Below, in pieces: positions 16,191-25,234 of a DNA stretch of 64,000 nucleotides. Made by a program: the position numbers and the translations under genes. Positions within the stretch are counted from its first letter, which is position 1; every line of letters starts with the position of its first letter. The notes under the pieces were generated by a model. The model did not search any database, was not told where the DNA came from, and saw nothing but the letters and a program-made list of their open reading frames with translations. Origin of the DNA: Brevibacterium sp. W7.2 (GTDB lineage Bacteria > Actinomycetota > Actinomycetes > Actinomycetales > Brevibacteriaceae); the NCBI RefSeq assembly GCF_018137945.1, contig NZ_CP073089.1, positions 496,001 to 560,000 on the forward strand, given 5' to 3'.

Positions 16191-16954
16191 AGATAGTTGC
16201 CGGTCCTGCGTTTGTCATCGGCGCCCTCGGCCGCCGGTCCACCCTGGGGGACGAGCCCGCCGGGTGGGGGAGTCTCCTGCTTCGCCATCGCCTGCTGGGC
16301 CATGATCGCCGTCTGGATGCCGTGGAAGAGGCCTTCGAGCCAGCCGACGAGCTGCGATTGGGCGATGCGCAGCTCGGAGGTCGATGGGGGTTCGTCGGTG
16401 GAGTCGAACGGGAGGTCGAGGCGGCCGAGCTCGGCGACGAGTTCGGCGGAGAGGCCGTCCTCGAGTTCGGCGATCGCCCGGCGATGGATCTCTGCGAGCC
16501 GCTGTCGGCCCTTCTCGTCGAGGTCGGCGCTGCGGACCTCCTCGAGCAGCTGCTTGACCATCGTGCCGATGCGCATCACCTTGCCCGGCGAGGCGATGTC
16601 GCCTTCCTCGGCGGCCTCGGACGCGGCATCGGCCTCGGCCTCGGGCTCGGAATCGGACTCGGACGCGGATGCAGATGCCGCGTCGGCCGTGCGCGTGTCA
16701 CCGGTGCCCGCCGCGGTCGCGGGGTCCGGATGCGAGGCGGCATCGGTGAGCGTCTCGCCGCGGGCGAGACCGGCCTGGTCCGCTTCGGAGTCGGACGACA
16801 CCGGCACTCCGGTGCGGTCTGCGGAACTGCCGGTCGCCTCGGTGCCGGTGTTCTGCTGGGCACCCTGCTCATCGGGCTGGACATTCTGCAGGCCGTCCTG
16901 GGCTCTCTGCGGATCAGCGGCACCGGACGCGGTAGGCGTGGCGTCTGCGGTCAT
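16187..16954 (-). CDS. bpa: Bacterial proteasome activator Bpa (PafE)
   Basis: ATP-independent ring-shaped activator of the actinobacterial 20S proteasome, opening the gate to unfolded substrates. The conserved four-helix core is nearly canonical: VMRIGTMVKQLLEEVRSADLD, LAEIHRRAIAELEDGLSAELV, ELRIAQSQLVGWLEGLFHGIQTAI. The C-terminus ends GNYL, corresponding to the GQYL motif that docks into proteasome alpha-subunit pockets, with Asn in place of Gln. An unusually long disordered N-terminal region (about residues 1-120, Ala/Asp/Ser/Glu-rich) precedes the core; total 255 aa versus ~180 in mycobacteria. ATG overlaps the upstream quinone reductase stop (ATGA). It implies prcBA elsewhere in the genome. 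Confidence 0.93.
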   Translation of the reverse strand: MTADATPTASGAADPQRAQDGLQNVQPDEQGAQQNTGTEATGSSADRTGVPVSSDSEADQAGLARGETLTDAASHPDPATAAGTGDTRTADAASASASESDSEPEAEADAASEAAEEGDIASPGKVMRIGTMVKQLLEEVRSADLDEKGRQRLAEIHRRAIAELEDGLSAELVAELGRLDLPFDSTDEPPSTSELRIAQSQLVGWLEGLFHGIQTAIMAQQAMAKQETPPPGGLVPQGGPAAEGADDKRRTGNYL

Positions 16955-17994
16955 GAGCGCGCTCCTTCGTCGTGTGCTGAGTCGTCGTGGGCTGAGTCAT
17001 CGTCGTCGACGCGGAGGAGCACCTTGCCGATGGTCTTTCCGTCCTCGAGGATCCGGTGCGCCTTCGCGGCGTCCGCGAGCGGCACCGTCGTGTCGATGAT
17101 CGGGCGGATGTCCCCGGAGATCACCGCCGGCCACAGCTGTTCGCCGACGTCGGAGATGATCTCCGCCTTCTGCGACGGCGGTCGGGCGCGCAGGGTCGTC
17201 GCGGTGATCGTCTTGCGTCCCTGCATGAGCGTGCTGAGGTCGAGTTCGGCGGTCGTGCCGCCCTGCATGCCGATGACGACGAGACGGCCGTCGGTGGCGA
17301 GTGCGGCGATGTTGCGCTCGAGGTATTTGGCTCCGATGATGTCGAGGATGACATCGGCGCCGGTCGCCCCGTCCGGGTGGGTGCAGATCTCGTGGACGCG
17401 GGCGACGAAGTCCTCCTCGCGGTAGTTGATGACGGCGTCGGCGCCGAGTTCGCGGCAGAACTCCGCCTTCTCCGCGGAGCCGACGGTGACGACGATCTTC
17501 ACCCCGAGGAGGTTCGCGACCTGGATCGCGGCGGTGCCGATTCCCGATCCGCCGCCGTGGACGAGCAGCCATTCGCCGATGCGGACGCGACCGCGGCCGA
17601 CGACGTTCGAGTAGACGGTCGCGAGCACCTCCGGCAGGGCAGCGGCAGCGGTGAGGTCGAAGGTGTCGGGCACCGCGAGGAGCTGACCGGCGGGCACGGC
17701 GACCTCCTCGGCGTAGCCGCCGCCGGAGAGCAGAGCGGCGACGCGATCGCCGACGCTCCAGTTCTTCACATCGGCGCCGAGCTTGACGATCGTGCCCGAG
17801 ACCTCGAGGCCGGGGATCTCCGTCGCACCCGGCGGCGGGTTGTAGAAGCCCTGCCGCTGCAGGAGGTCGGCGCGATTCACTCCGGCGGCGTGGACTCTGA
17901 CGAGGACCTCGTCCGGCCCGATCTCAGGGGTGGGGACGTCGGTGAGCTGCAGTGCCTCGGGATCTCCGGGGGTGGGAATCGTGATAGCGCGCAT
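16951..17994 (-). CDS. NAD(P)H:quinone oxidoreductase, MDR (zeta-crystallin/PIG3) type
   Basis: Medium-chain dehydrogenase/reductase without structural zinc (347 aa). GroES-like N-terminal domain with AAGVNRADLLQRQGFYNPPPG, the quinone reductase hallmark, and EIPGLEVSGTI; Rossmann domain with VHGGGSGIGTAAIQVANLLG; C-terminal KAHRILEDGKTIGKVLL. First gene of the operon with bpa, an unknown protein and a HAD phosphatase, all overlapping by four bases. In mycobacteria a similar oxidoreductase also lies near the Bpa gene, so the linkage is conserved. The mRNA looks leaderless (TACAGT then 6 bases then ATG). Confidence 0.92.
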   Translation of the reverse strand: MRAITIPTPGDPEALQLTDVPTPEIGPDEVLVRVHAAGVNRADLLQRQGFYNPPPGATEIPGLEVSGTIVKLGADVKNWSVGDRVAALLSGGGYAEEVAVPAGQLLAVPDTFDLTAAAALPEVLATVYSNVVGRGRVRIGEWLLVHGGGSGIGTAAIQVANLLGVKIVVTVGSAEKAEFCRELGADAVINYREEDFVARVHEICTHPDGATGADVILDIIGAKYLERNIAALATDGRLVVIGMQGGTTAELDLSTLMQGRKTITATTLRARPPSQKAEIISDVGEQLWPAVISGDIRPIIDTTVPLADAAKAHRILEDGKTIGKVLLRVDDDDSAHDDSAHDEGARS

Positions 17995-18000
17995 GTGACC

Positions 18001-18006
18001 ACTGTA
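18001..18006 (-). promoter_or_regulatory. Leaderless promoter -10 of the quinone reductase/bpa operon
   Basis: Minus-strand TACAGT, GGTCAC, ATG. The spacing puts the transcript start on the start codon; no Shine-Dalgarno is visible. Confidence 0.55.
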
Positions 18007-18069
18007 GACCGTGGGGCAGTGGCCGGCAGGGGTGCCCGGCGGTGAATCCGATCCGAAACCGGTGAGCGG

Positions 18070-18627
18070 TCACGACCGATGCTTCGCGTTGAACCGGGCC
18101 TTCTTCTCCCGGTTGCCGCACGTGTTCATGTCGCACCAGCGCCGGGAACGGCTGCGGCTGGTGTCGAAGAACGCCGCGTGGCACGTCGGGGAGGCGCACA
18201 GGGCCAAGCGTCCGTCGCGGGTGCCGGCGATGATGTCGATCGCGTCGGCGGCGATGACGCTGAGCGCATCGGCGACAGCGGCGGGACTGCTCAGCTGCCA
18301 CCGGCGCTCGCCGTCGCCGGTGAGCACGGGTGCCGCCCACCCCTGCCGGCTGGCGTCGTTGATGATGTCGAGCGCCGAGGCGGGCAGCGGCTCACCGAGC
18401 GCTGCTGCGGTGGCCGCGTGGTGGATGGCCTCACGCAGCTGCCGGGCGAGGACGAGTTCTTCCTCCGTGCACCCGGCGACGTCGAGGCCGACGACCGCCA
18501 GCCAGTCGACGAGTCGTGCCGGGGTGGGGATCCGCTCGCGGCGTTCGCCCTGCCGTTCGGTGAGCGTTCCCGTGAAGCTCGTCGCGAGCACCGCGCCGAG
18601 CCGGAACTCCGGAAATGCATCACCCAT
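18070..18627 (-). CDS. CGNR zinc-finger / ABATE-domain protein
   Basis: Probable transcription factor (185 aa) with an N-terminal ABATE stress-linked domain and a C-terminal CGNR finger: CASPTCHAAFFDTSRSRSRR then WCDMNTCGNREKKARF, carrying four cysteines and the CGNR motif. Such proteins are common in actinobacteria and are thought to bind DNA through the finger, with the ABATE domain sensing a ligand; no target is known. A TAAGGT hexamer lies 6 bases upstream of the ATG, suggesting a leaderless mRNA. The epoxide hydrolase gene is divergent 184 bp away and could be its target (inferred). Confidence 0.9.
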   Translation of the reverse strand: MGDAFPEFRLGAVLATSFTGTLTERQGERRERIPTPARLVDWLAVVGLDVAGCTEEELVLARQLREAIHHAATAAALGEPLPASALDIINDASRQGWAAPVLTGDGERRWQLSSPAAVADALSVIAADAIDIIAGTRDGRLALCASPTCHAAFFDTSRSRSRRWCDMNTCGNREKKARFNAKHRS

Positions 18628-18633
18628 GGACTC

Positions 18634-18639
18634 ACCTTA
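18634..18639 (-). promoter_or_regulatory. Leaderless promoter -10 of the CGNR gene
   Basis: Minus-strand TAAGGT, GAGTCC, ATG, the same architecture as the leaderless promoters at 12487, 12552 and 18001. Confidence 0.5.
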
Positions 18640-18811
18640 AACGCCGTCGACCCGTACGCGGGACCCTTGTGCGGGGCCGGTGTCCGATGGTAGAACCGTC
18701 ATAGCTGGTTCATCAACTGTCGTCGCCGTCCCCTGCCGGCGCGGTCGACGTCCGGTGACAGAGAGTTCGACGTCTCGGAGCACGAGGCGAGCATCCGGTC
18801 GAGGAGGACCC

Positions 18812-19984
18812 ATGCCACTGCACGACAGCGCCATCCGCCCGTTCCACAGCACCGTGCCGGAGGCGGAGCTGCGTGACCTCAGCGCCCGGCTGGCCGCGAC
18901 CCGATGGCCCGAACCCGAGCCGCTGCCTCCGACCGCGGTCGGAGCCGATCGCTGGCGGCAGGGCGTTCCGCTCGCCGACCTCGTCGCGCTCGCGAAAGTC
19001 TGGGGCGCCGACTACGACTGGCGGGCGTTCGAGACCCGCCTTGACGAGATCGGGCAGTTCCGCACGACGATCGACGGCCTCGTCATCCACTTCCTCCACC
19101 GCCGGTCCTCCCGGCCGGATGCCGTGCCGCTCATCATGACCCACGGATGGCCCGGCAGCATCGCCGAGTTCATCGACGTCGTCGACGAGATCGCCGACCC
19201 GGCGGATCCCGATGCTCCTGCGTTCCATGTCGTCATCCCCTCCCTGCCCGGCTTCGGCTTCAGCGACCGGCCGGCGGAGACGGGCTGGGGCACGGAGAGG
19301 ACCGCGGCGGCGTGGGTCGAGCTGATGGCCCGGCTCGGCTACGACCGCTTCCTCGCCCACGGCGGCGACTGGGGCGGTGTGATCACGACGATCCTCGGCG
19401 GCCGGTTCCCGGACCATGTCCTCGGCATCCATTCGACGTTCGCCGAGGCGCCTCCCGGGTTGGATCCGGACACCCTCACCGCGGCAGAGCGGGCATGGGT
19501 CGATGACCACCGCGACTTCTGGCAGAACCGCGCCGGGTATGCGAAGGCGCAGGCGTTGAGTCCGCAGACGGTCGGGTATGCCCTCGTCGACTCCCCGGTC
19601 GGTCAGATGGCGTGGATCCTCGACAAGTTCGCCGAATGGTCGGACACCGACAACGGTCCGTTCGAGACGATGTCGCGGGACCGTGTGCTCGACAACATCA
19701 CCCTCTATTGGCTGACGGGCACCGGGGCCTCAGCGGCCCGCATCTACGCCGAGAGCCACAACTCCCTCGATCCGGCTCTGCGGATCGACGTGCCGGCGGC
19801 GATCACGATGTACCCGGCCGACGTCTCGTCGAAATGTCCCCGACCGTGGGCCGAGCAGCGGTACCGGCGGATCGTGCGCTGGCGCGAACCCGTGCGCGGA
19901 GGGCACTTCCCGTCCCTCGAGATGCCCGAGCACTTCGTCGACGACCTGCGGGCAGCTCTCACCGCGGTGCTCGCCGCCGGGTGA
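18812..19984 (+). CDS. Epoxide hydrolase (EHN-domain alpha/beta hydrolase)
   Basis: Hydrolyses epoxides to diols through an Asp nucleophile ester intermediate. The N-terminal EHN region (IRPFHSTVPEAELRDLSARLAATRWPEP) is followed by the oxyanion motif HGWPGS, the nucleophile Asp186 in HGGDWGGV, ring-opening tyrosine candidates in the cap and the catalytic His365 in GGHFPSLEMPE. 390 aa is normal for the microsomal-like bacterial family. Start set at the ATG behind GAGGAGG; the frame is open 44 codons further upstream without support. Divergent to the CGNR regulator. Substrate is unknown; detoxification or terpene/aromatic epoxide turnover are possible. Confidence 0.93.
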   Translation: MPLHDSAIRPFHSTVPEAELRDLSARLAATRWPEPEPLPPTAVGADRWRQGVPLADLVALAKVWGADYDWRAFETRLDEIGQFRTTIDGLVIHFLHRRSSRPDAVPLIMTHGWPGSIAEFIDVVDEIADPADPDAPAFHVVIPSLPGFGFSDRPAETGWGTERTAAAWVELMARLGYDRFLAHGGDWGGVITTILGGRFPDHVLGIHSTFAEAPPGLDPDTLTAAERAWVDDHRDFWQNRAGYAKAQALSPQTVGYALVDSPVGQMAWILDKFAEWSDTDNGPFETMSRDRVLDNITLYWLTGTGASAARIYAESHNSLDPALRIDVPAAITMYPADVSSKCPRPWAEQRYRRIVRWREPVRGGHFPSLEMPEHFVDDLRAALTAVLAAG

Positions 19985-20043
19985 CCGGCTGGCCGTGCGG
20001 CACGGCCACGGACGACCACCTCGGCGAAAGGAGGACCGATTGA

Positions 20044-21330
20044 CTACGCGAAGAGCCGGAACATCGGGGAGTTCTGGTGCACGCGTTCGATCTCGATCTG
20101 GGAGGACTCCATGCGCTCGAGGAGATTGGGCAGGTCCTCCGCGGCGCCGAGCTGGATGCCGACGAACGCCGGCCCGGTCTCGCGGTCGGAGCGCTTGACG
20201 TACTCGAACATCGCGATGTCGTCGTCGGGGCCGAGGATCTCATTGAGGAAGCGGCGCAGGGCGCCGGGCTCCTGCGGGAAGTCGACGATGAAGTAGTGCT
20301 TGAGGCCCTCGTGAACGAGGGAGCGCTCGAGGATCTCCGGGTAGCGGGAGATGTCGTTGTTGCCGCCGGAGACGAGGCAGACGACGCTCGGGCCCGGTTC
20401 GACGATGACGGGTTTGCCGCTGCCGGCCGCCCCGATCGCCGCCGAGGCCAGCGCCCCGGAGGGTTCGGCGATGATGCCGTCGACCTGGTACATCGCGAGC
20501 ATCTCCGTGGCCACCGCCCCTTCGTGGACGGGGCGGACATCGACGCCGAGGTCGGAGATGATCTCGTACGTGATGTTGCCGGCGCGCTTGACCGCGGTGC
20601 CGTCGGCGAACCGGTCGATGTTCTCCAGCGTCACCGGGTGGCCGGCCTTGAGCGCGGCGATCATCGAGGCAGCGCCTGAGGGTTCGGCGCCGATGACCGT
20701 GGTGTTCGGCATGTGCTCGGCCGCGTAGGCGGCGATGCCGGCGAGGACCCCGCCGCCGCCGACGGGCACGATGATGTAATCGGGGTGCGGGTTGAGCTGC
20801 TCGGCGATCTCGACGGCGACGGTGCCCTGCCCGGCGATCGTGCGGGGGTCGTCGAAGGCGGAGACGAGGAGGGCCGCGTTCCGGTCGGCGAAGCGGTGCG
20901 CGAGCGCCGAGGCGTCGTCGTACGTCGACCCGGAGATCTCGATCGTCACCCGGTCACCGCCGAAGTGGCGGATGCGGTCGACCTTCTGCCGCGGCGTCGT
21001 CTTCGGGACGAAGATCGTGCCCTGGATGCCCAGCTGCCGGCACGCGAGTGCGAAGCCCTGCGCATGATTGCCCGCCGAGGCGCAGACGACGCCGCGGGCG
21101 CGCTCATCGTCGTCGAGCTGGAGCATGAAGTTGAACGCGCCGCGGATCTTGTACGAGCGCACCGGCTGGAGGTCTTCGCGCTTGAGGTAGACGGTGGCAC
21201 CGGTCGCGGCGGACAGCCGCTCCGAAATCTGGAGCGGTGACGTGATCACGGAGTCGGCAATTCGCGCAGCGGCCGCATCGACCTCGTGCGCGAGTGATTG
21301 CTTCTGGGGTGATTCGTCTTGTTTCAACAC
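20044..21330 (-). CDS. ilvA: Threonine ammonia-lyase (threonine dehydratase)
   Basis: PLP enzyme converting L-threonine to 2-oxobutanoate and ammonia, first step of isoleucine synthesis. PLP lysine is in SYKIRGAFN (about K61), with SAGNHAQGFA, the glycine loop VPVGGGGVLAG and the C-terminal SGGNND serine-type pattern. The C-terminus has an ACT-like regulatory domain in its short single-copy form (HYFIVDFPQEPGALRRFLNEIL), as in corynebacterial IlvA, suggesting isoleucine/valine control. The GTG at 21330 or TTG at 21327 behind GGAGGA is the likely start, giving about 428 aa; the frame stays open upstream. It converges on the epoxide hydrolase. Confidence 0.95.
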   Translation of the reverse strand: MLKQDESPQKQSLAHEVDAAAARIADSVITSPLQISERLSAATGATVYLKREDLQPVRSYKIRGAFNFMLQLDDDERARGVVCASAGNHAQGFALACRQLGIQGTIFVPKTTPRQKVDRIRHFGGDRVTIEISGSTYDDASALAHRFADRNAALLVSAFDDPRTIAGQGTVAVEIAEQLNPHPDYIIVPVGGGGVLAGIAAYAAEHMPNTTVIGAEPSGAASMIAALKAGHPVTLENIDRFADGTAVKRAGNITYEIISDLGVDVRPVHEGAVATEMLAMYQVDGIIAEPSGALASAAIGAAGSGKPVIVEPGPSVVCLVSGGNNDISRYPEILERSLVHEGLKHYFIVDFPQEPGALRRFLNEILGPDDDIAMFEYVKRSDRETGPAFVGIQLGAAEDLPNLLERMESSQIEIERVHQNSPMFRLFA

Positions 21331-21523
21331 TCCTCCATTGTGCGCCCTGTGTCTTGCTATTCGGCAAACCGTCCCGCATGGCAAACGCGCTGTCCGCCTG
21401 TTGCGCCTCTCTTCGCGGCTTCGCGACCCCGCTGACTTCAGGGTTTTCGGGTGCGCCCTCGGTCGCGGGAGGCCGATATCGTGGTTGGATGGTAGATGCC
21501 CGTAATCCCTTCAAGGAGGCGAC

Positions 21524-24500
21524 ATGGCCATCAGCAGTGAGCTGGAACAACTGTTAGCCAGCTGGATTCCCCGGCAGTCGTGGTTCCCGAAGCTCGCCGC
21601 TGACTTCGGCACCGACCCCGACATCACGCCGATGTCGGTCGCTCGCGCCTTCACCTTCACCGCCGAGGAGCTCGGCGGATTCTCCGGCCTCGTCACCGTG
21701 ATCTCCGTCGGCGACGGCCCCACCCTGCGCCGACTCAACATCCCCCTCTCCCTGCGCGGGGCCGAGGACATCCACCTCCGCCACGCCCTCATCGGCACCG
21801 TCGACGACCTCGCCCTCGGTCGCGTCTTCGTCTACGACGGGGCCGCCGATCCCGTGTTCGTCAACCTCCTCGCCGACGCGATCACGAAGCGCAAGGTCTT
21901 CGACGGCGGCCAGCTGAGCACCGAATCCCTCCGGCACAGCCGCGAGCGGGGGAGCCTGCCGACCGCGGGACGGACCGGGTCGACGTCGGGGTCGGCCGCC
22001 TCGGCGAGCGCAGGGGCATCGACGTCGGATTCCAGCGCCGAGGCGGTCCCCCCGAAGCCGGAAACGGCACCCCCGCTCACCGAGGTCAAGGACGAGATCG
22101 ACGTCGAGATCCGCCCGATCGAGGTCGCCGACTCGGGGGCGAACAAGTCGACCGTCGTCATCCACGACGCCTACGAGCCGATCGAGCTGATCTTCTTCCG
22201 CGTGCTCGAGAACGGGATGCCGTCATCGCTGACGATCCCCGTGCTGCTGACGGAAGCGGGATCGCGCAGCGTGCCCGAGGTCATCGGCTGGAGTTCGGGT
22301 CGCTGGTACGACATGTTCGAGGTCACGGAGATGGAGGCGCCGATGGCGCTGCTCTCCCGCGCCGATGTCGAGGCCGAGCCCGCGTGGCGCGAAGCCGTCG
22401 ACATCGTGTGCGCCGTCGATTCGGGATCGATCGGCGGATACAACGCGCAGGCCGCGGAGATGGGCCGGCGGATCGGCGAACTCCATGCGGACATGGCCGC
22501 TGAGTTCGGCATCGTCGAGGGCCGGGGTGCGCCGACGAAGGAGTTCGTCGACAAGTGGGTCGAGCGCATCGACTGGGCTCTCGGCCGGGCACCGCTGGCG
22601 CTCGATGCGCTCGTGCCCGAGCTCAAGCAGCATAAGGCCAAGCTGCGTTCGCTCGACACGATCGGGCAGCTGCAGAAGATCCACGGTGAGCTCACGCTCG
22701 ACCACGTCGTCAGCTCGCCGAGCGACGGCTACGCAGTCGTCAAGTTCAGCGATGCGTCGAACTCGGAGCCCAGGCCGGTCGCCCTCGACCTCGTCGCCCT
22801 GCTCCGCAGCGTCGACTACGCCGCCGGATTCGCCCGGCTCCAGCGCACGGATGCGCTGAGCGCCGAGGACGGCAGCCTCGTTGTCAACGGCTTCGGCGAC
22901 AAGCCCGCAGCGCTGCGGGCGATCTACGATTCTCCCGAGTACCTGTGGGCTTCGCAGGTGCAGAACTCGCTTCTCAGCGGGTACTCGCGGGCGCGCGGTG
23001 AAAGCATCGGCCTCAGCGATCCGGTGCTGCGCGCGGCCCTCATCGACAGGCTCCTCGTCGAGACCGTCACGGAACTGCGCAACCGCCCGAACTGGCTGTC
23101 GGTGCCGCTGGCGACCCTCACGCTCATCCTCAAGGGCAAGCCCGCCCGCGGTGCCGGCGACCCCACCGAGGCGGAGCTCAGTGTGCCCGCGAGCGGCGCG
23201 AGTGCCGGTGATGGTGGCGCGGGTGATGCGACGGGCGAAAGCGGCGATGAACGATCGGCCTCGCCCGAATCGGCTACGGCTCGACCTGAGACGACGAATG
23301 ACGCTGAGGCCGACGACGCTGAGCTGCGTGATGACGTTGCACCGGGTGACAACGTTGCACCGCGCGACGACGCCGAAGTGCGTGATGGTGCGGCCCGCGA
23401 TGATGATCGACCCTCGGGATCCGGTGCGGCCTTCGTCGCCGGTGCCGCAGGAGTCGTCGGGGCGGCCGGCATCGCCGGCGCAGCGACGGCCTCCTCGGAG
23501 GAATCCGCTGATGAGCGCTCCGACGCTGATGCGCCCGACACCGAGCGCACGGAATCACGCGCTGCCGACTCTGCCGACGGCACCAGCTCTGCGGGACAGA
23601 ATGATCGTGCGAGCGACGTCGACGCTGCGGGACAGACCGGCTCTGTGAGCGACGTCGACGCTGCGACTGGCTTGGGCGGTGCCGATGACTCGGACACGGA
23701 TGAGGTTGCGACCGCCTCGGCGAGCTCCGAATCCGCGACCGCGACCCCGCGCGATGTCGGTCTTCATGACACCCCGGTCGACGCCGTGTCGGCGGAGGCA
23801 GTGTCGACCACAGACGAATCGATCGCCGACATGGTCGCCGACGGCGGCGGCTTCACCGAGCCGAGCGTCGAAGCACCCACCGACGCCCAGGCCGGCACCG
23901 AGCGCTCCGGCGGCCGCACCTCCGACCCGTACCCCGCGGTGACGGCGGAGAGTGCGTCTGCAGACGAGGCGGTGACCACCTCGGTGCGCGGAACCACGGT
24001 GACGCGGACGCTCTTCATCCAGCACGAATCGACCAAGGGCAGCTCCTCCGGCCCGGACCTCACCACCGAGGGCTCGTACGTCGACGGGGTGACCACCGAG
24101 GCGGTCGAACCGGTCGACGAACGCGTGCCCGAGGTCGATCCCATCGTCAGCGAAATGGCGTCGGGGGACTCGGAGGTCAATGGCCTCGTCGAGGCGGACG
24201 TCGAAGCGATCGACGAGCCGGCAGATTCGGACGAAACGCGGCCTGTCGCTGAGTCCGAATCGACGACCGACACCGATTCCGAATCGCGGCCTGCCTCTGA
24301 GTCCGAATCGAGCGTCGACGCCGATGCCCCGCCGTTGGCCGAAGAGCCGCCGGTCGAGCGGACCGCGCCGATGCCCGATGCCCCGCCGCTGCCGCCCGAA
24401 CCGCCGGAGTACGCTCCGGACATGCTGCCCGACGCCCCACGCGTGGCCGAAGACGAGACTGCGTCAGCGGTCGCCGCCGCCGACGACGAGCCGATCGCCG

Positions 24501-24910
24501 ACAGCGCAGACTCTGCCGACCATTTCGACGGTGCCGACAGCGTGGATAGCGCCGACAGTGTTCCGGCTTCGGCCCGTGACACCGACACTGCGGACGAGGT
24601 CACCGACTCCGTTGACGCGGATGCCTCGTCGGAGGACTCCGGTGTCGCCGAAGCGCCGGTTCGACCTGCTCAGCGCCCCGGCCGTCCCGCGCCGGGCGGT
24701 GTGACCACCGACGAGGACGAGTTCGACGACGAGGAAGAGTCCGAGTTCGTCGTCTCCCGTGTTCCTGCGACGTTCGCTGCCCGCGGTGCCACCTCGGCCG
24801 ATGCGGATTCGACTGGCCGCGCCCCGACCGAGCGGCACAAGCACGATGGGGGACCGGCACGTGAGGTGCCCGGGGAGAATAAGCCGAAGAACGGCAAGAA
24901 CAAGCACTGA
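21524..24910 (+). CDS. Maltokinase-like (pseudokinase) protein with ~580-residue acidic disordered tail
   Basis: 1128-aa protein. Residues 1-540 follow the maltokinase (Mak/Pep2) layout: an N-terminal cap with WIPRQSWFPKLAADFG (15-30), MGRRIGELHADMAAEFG, and a C-lobe with IHGELTLDHVV (386-396) and SEPRPVALDLVALLRSVDYAAGF. In active maltokinases the loop reads HGDLHLGQ and the metal site DFEGEP; here it is HGELTLDH with Lys407 in place of the metal-binding Asp, so ATP-dependent phosphorylation is unlikely. A Ser/Ala insert at 140-185 and an acidic Ala/Asp/Ser/Thr/Glu tail from about 545 follow, with a Gly/Ala hydrophobic stretch (635-656) and a basic Lys/Asn-rich C-terminus. No trehalose/glucan genes adjoin it. 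Start at ATG behind AAGGAGGCGAC. Role unknown. Confidence 0.85.
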   Translation: MAISSELEQLLASWIPRQSWFPKLAADFGTDPDITPMSVARAFTFTAEELGGFSGLVTVISVGDGPTLRRLNIPLSLRGAEDIHLRHALIGTVDDLALGRVFVYDGAADPVFVNLLADAITKRKVFDGGQLSTESLRHSRERGSLPTAGRTGSTSGSAASASAGASTSDSSAEAVPPKPETAPPLTEVKDEIDVEIRPIEVADSGANKSTVVIHDAYEPIELIFFRVLENGMPSSLTIPVLLTEAGSRSVPEVIGWSSGRWYDMFEVTEMEAPMALLSRADVEAEPAWREAVDIVCAVDSGSIGGYNAQAAEMGRRIGELHADMAAEFGIVEGRGAPTKEFVDKWVERIDWALGRAPLALDALVPELKQHKAKLRSLDTIGQLQKIHGELTLDHVVSSPSDGYAVVKFSDASNSEPRPVALDLVALLRSVDYAAGFARLQRTDALSAEDGSLVVNGFGDKPAALRAIYDSPEYLWASQVQNSLLSGYSRARGESIGLSDPVLRAALIDRLLVETVTELRNRPNWLSVPLATLTLILKGKPARGAGDPTEAELSVPASGASAGDGGAGDATGESGDERSASPESATARPETTNDAEADDAELRDDVAPGDNVAPRDDAEVRDGAARDDDRPSGSGAAFVAGAAGVVGAAGIAGAATASSEESADERSDADAPDTERTESRAADSADGTSSAGQNDRASDVDAAGQTGSVSDVDAATGLGGADDSDTDEVATASASSESATATPRDVGLHDTPVDAVSAEAVSTTDESIADMVADGGGFTEPSVEAPTDAQAGTERSGGRTSDPYPAVTAESASADEAVTTSVRGTTVTRTLFIQHESTKGSSSGPDLTTEGSYVDGVTTEAVEPVDERVPEVDPIVSEMASGDSEVNGLVEADVEAIDEPADSDETRPVAESESTTDTDSESRPASESESSVDADAPPLAEEPPVERTAPMPDAPPLPPEPPEYAPDMLPDAPRVAEDETASAVAAADDEPIADSADSADHFDGADSVDSADSVPASARDTDTADEVTDSVDADASSEDSGVAEAPVRPAQRPGRPAPGGVTTDEDEFDDEEESEFVVSRVPATFAARGATSADADSTGRAPTERHKHDGGPAREVPGENKPKNGKNKH

Positions 24911-25047
24911 TCGGATTCGATTGCAGGACCCGACCGATCGCGGGATGGTGCCGATCAACAGGAAGCCTCGGCGATTGGCAGTTGTTCGCGCGACTGTGAG
25001 AAACTGTTCTGGCTCAGCTCCGCGCTGAGCAGGCCGGGTTGATCACT

Positions 25048-25135
25048 GGAAGCGTGTCCGAGCGGCCGAAGGAGACGGTCTTGAAAACCGTTGTGCGGCA
25101 ACCCCGTACCGTGGGTTCGAATCCCACCGCTTCCG
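25048..25135 (+). tRNA. tRNA-Ser (anticodon UGA)
   Basis: Acceptor stem GGAAGCG/CGCTTCC, anticodon stem CGGT/ACCG with loop CTTGAAA giving anticodon TGA, long class II variable arm, and T arm GTGGGTTCGAATCCCAC. CCA is not encoded. 88 nt. Reads UCN serine codons; served by the SerRS encoded at 12564. Confidence 0.97.
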
Positions 25136-25141
25136 CTGACG

Positions 25142-25179
25142 AAATGCGCTGCGACATCGACGGATGTCGCAGCGCATTT
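25142..25179 (+). terminator. Terminator of tRNA-Ser(UGA)
   Basis: Perfect 16-bp stem AAATGCGCTGCGACAT/ATGTCGCAGCGCATTT. Its 3' end (25175-25179) is part of the 8-bp target duplicated by the insertion sequence, so the downstream T-rich flank has been replaced by the element. Confidence 0.85.
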
Positions 25180-25182
25180 CTG
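25175..25182. repeat. Target site duplication, left copy CATTTCTG
   Basis: Abuts the left inverted repeat of the insertion sequence; identical to 26495-26502. Confidence 0.88.
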
Positions 25183-25209
25183 GGGTTAATGATCAAAATG
25201 TGTGTACAG
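25183..25209. repeat. Left terminal inverted repeat of the insertion sequence
   Basis: 27 bp beginning GGGTTAATGATCAAAATG; complementary to 26468-26494 at 26 of 27 positions. Confidence 0.9.
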
Positions 25210-25234
25210 CAGGGGCGTGTCACACTCACTGAAG

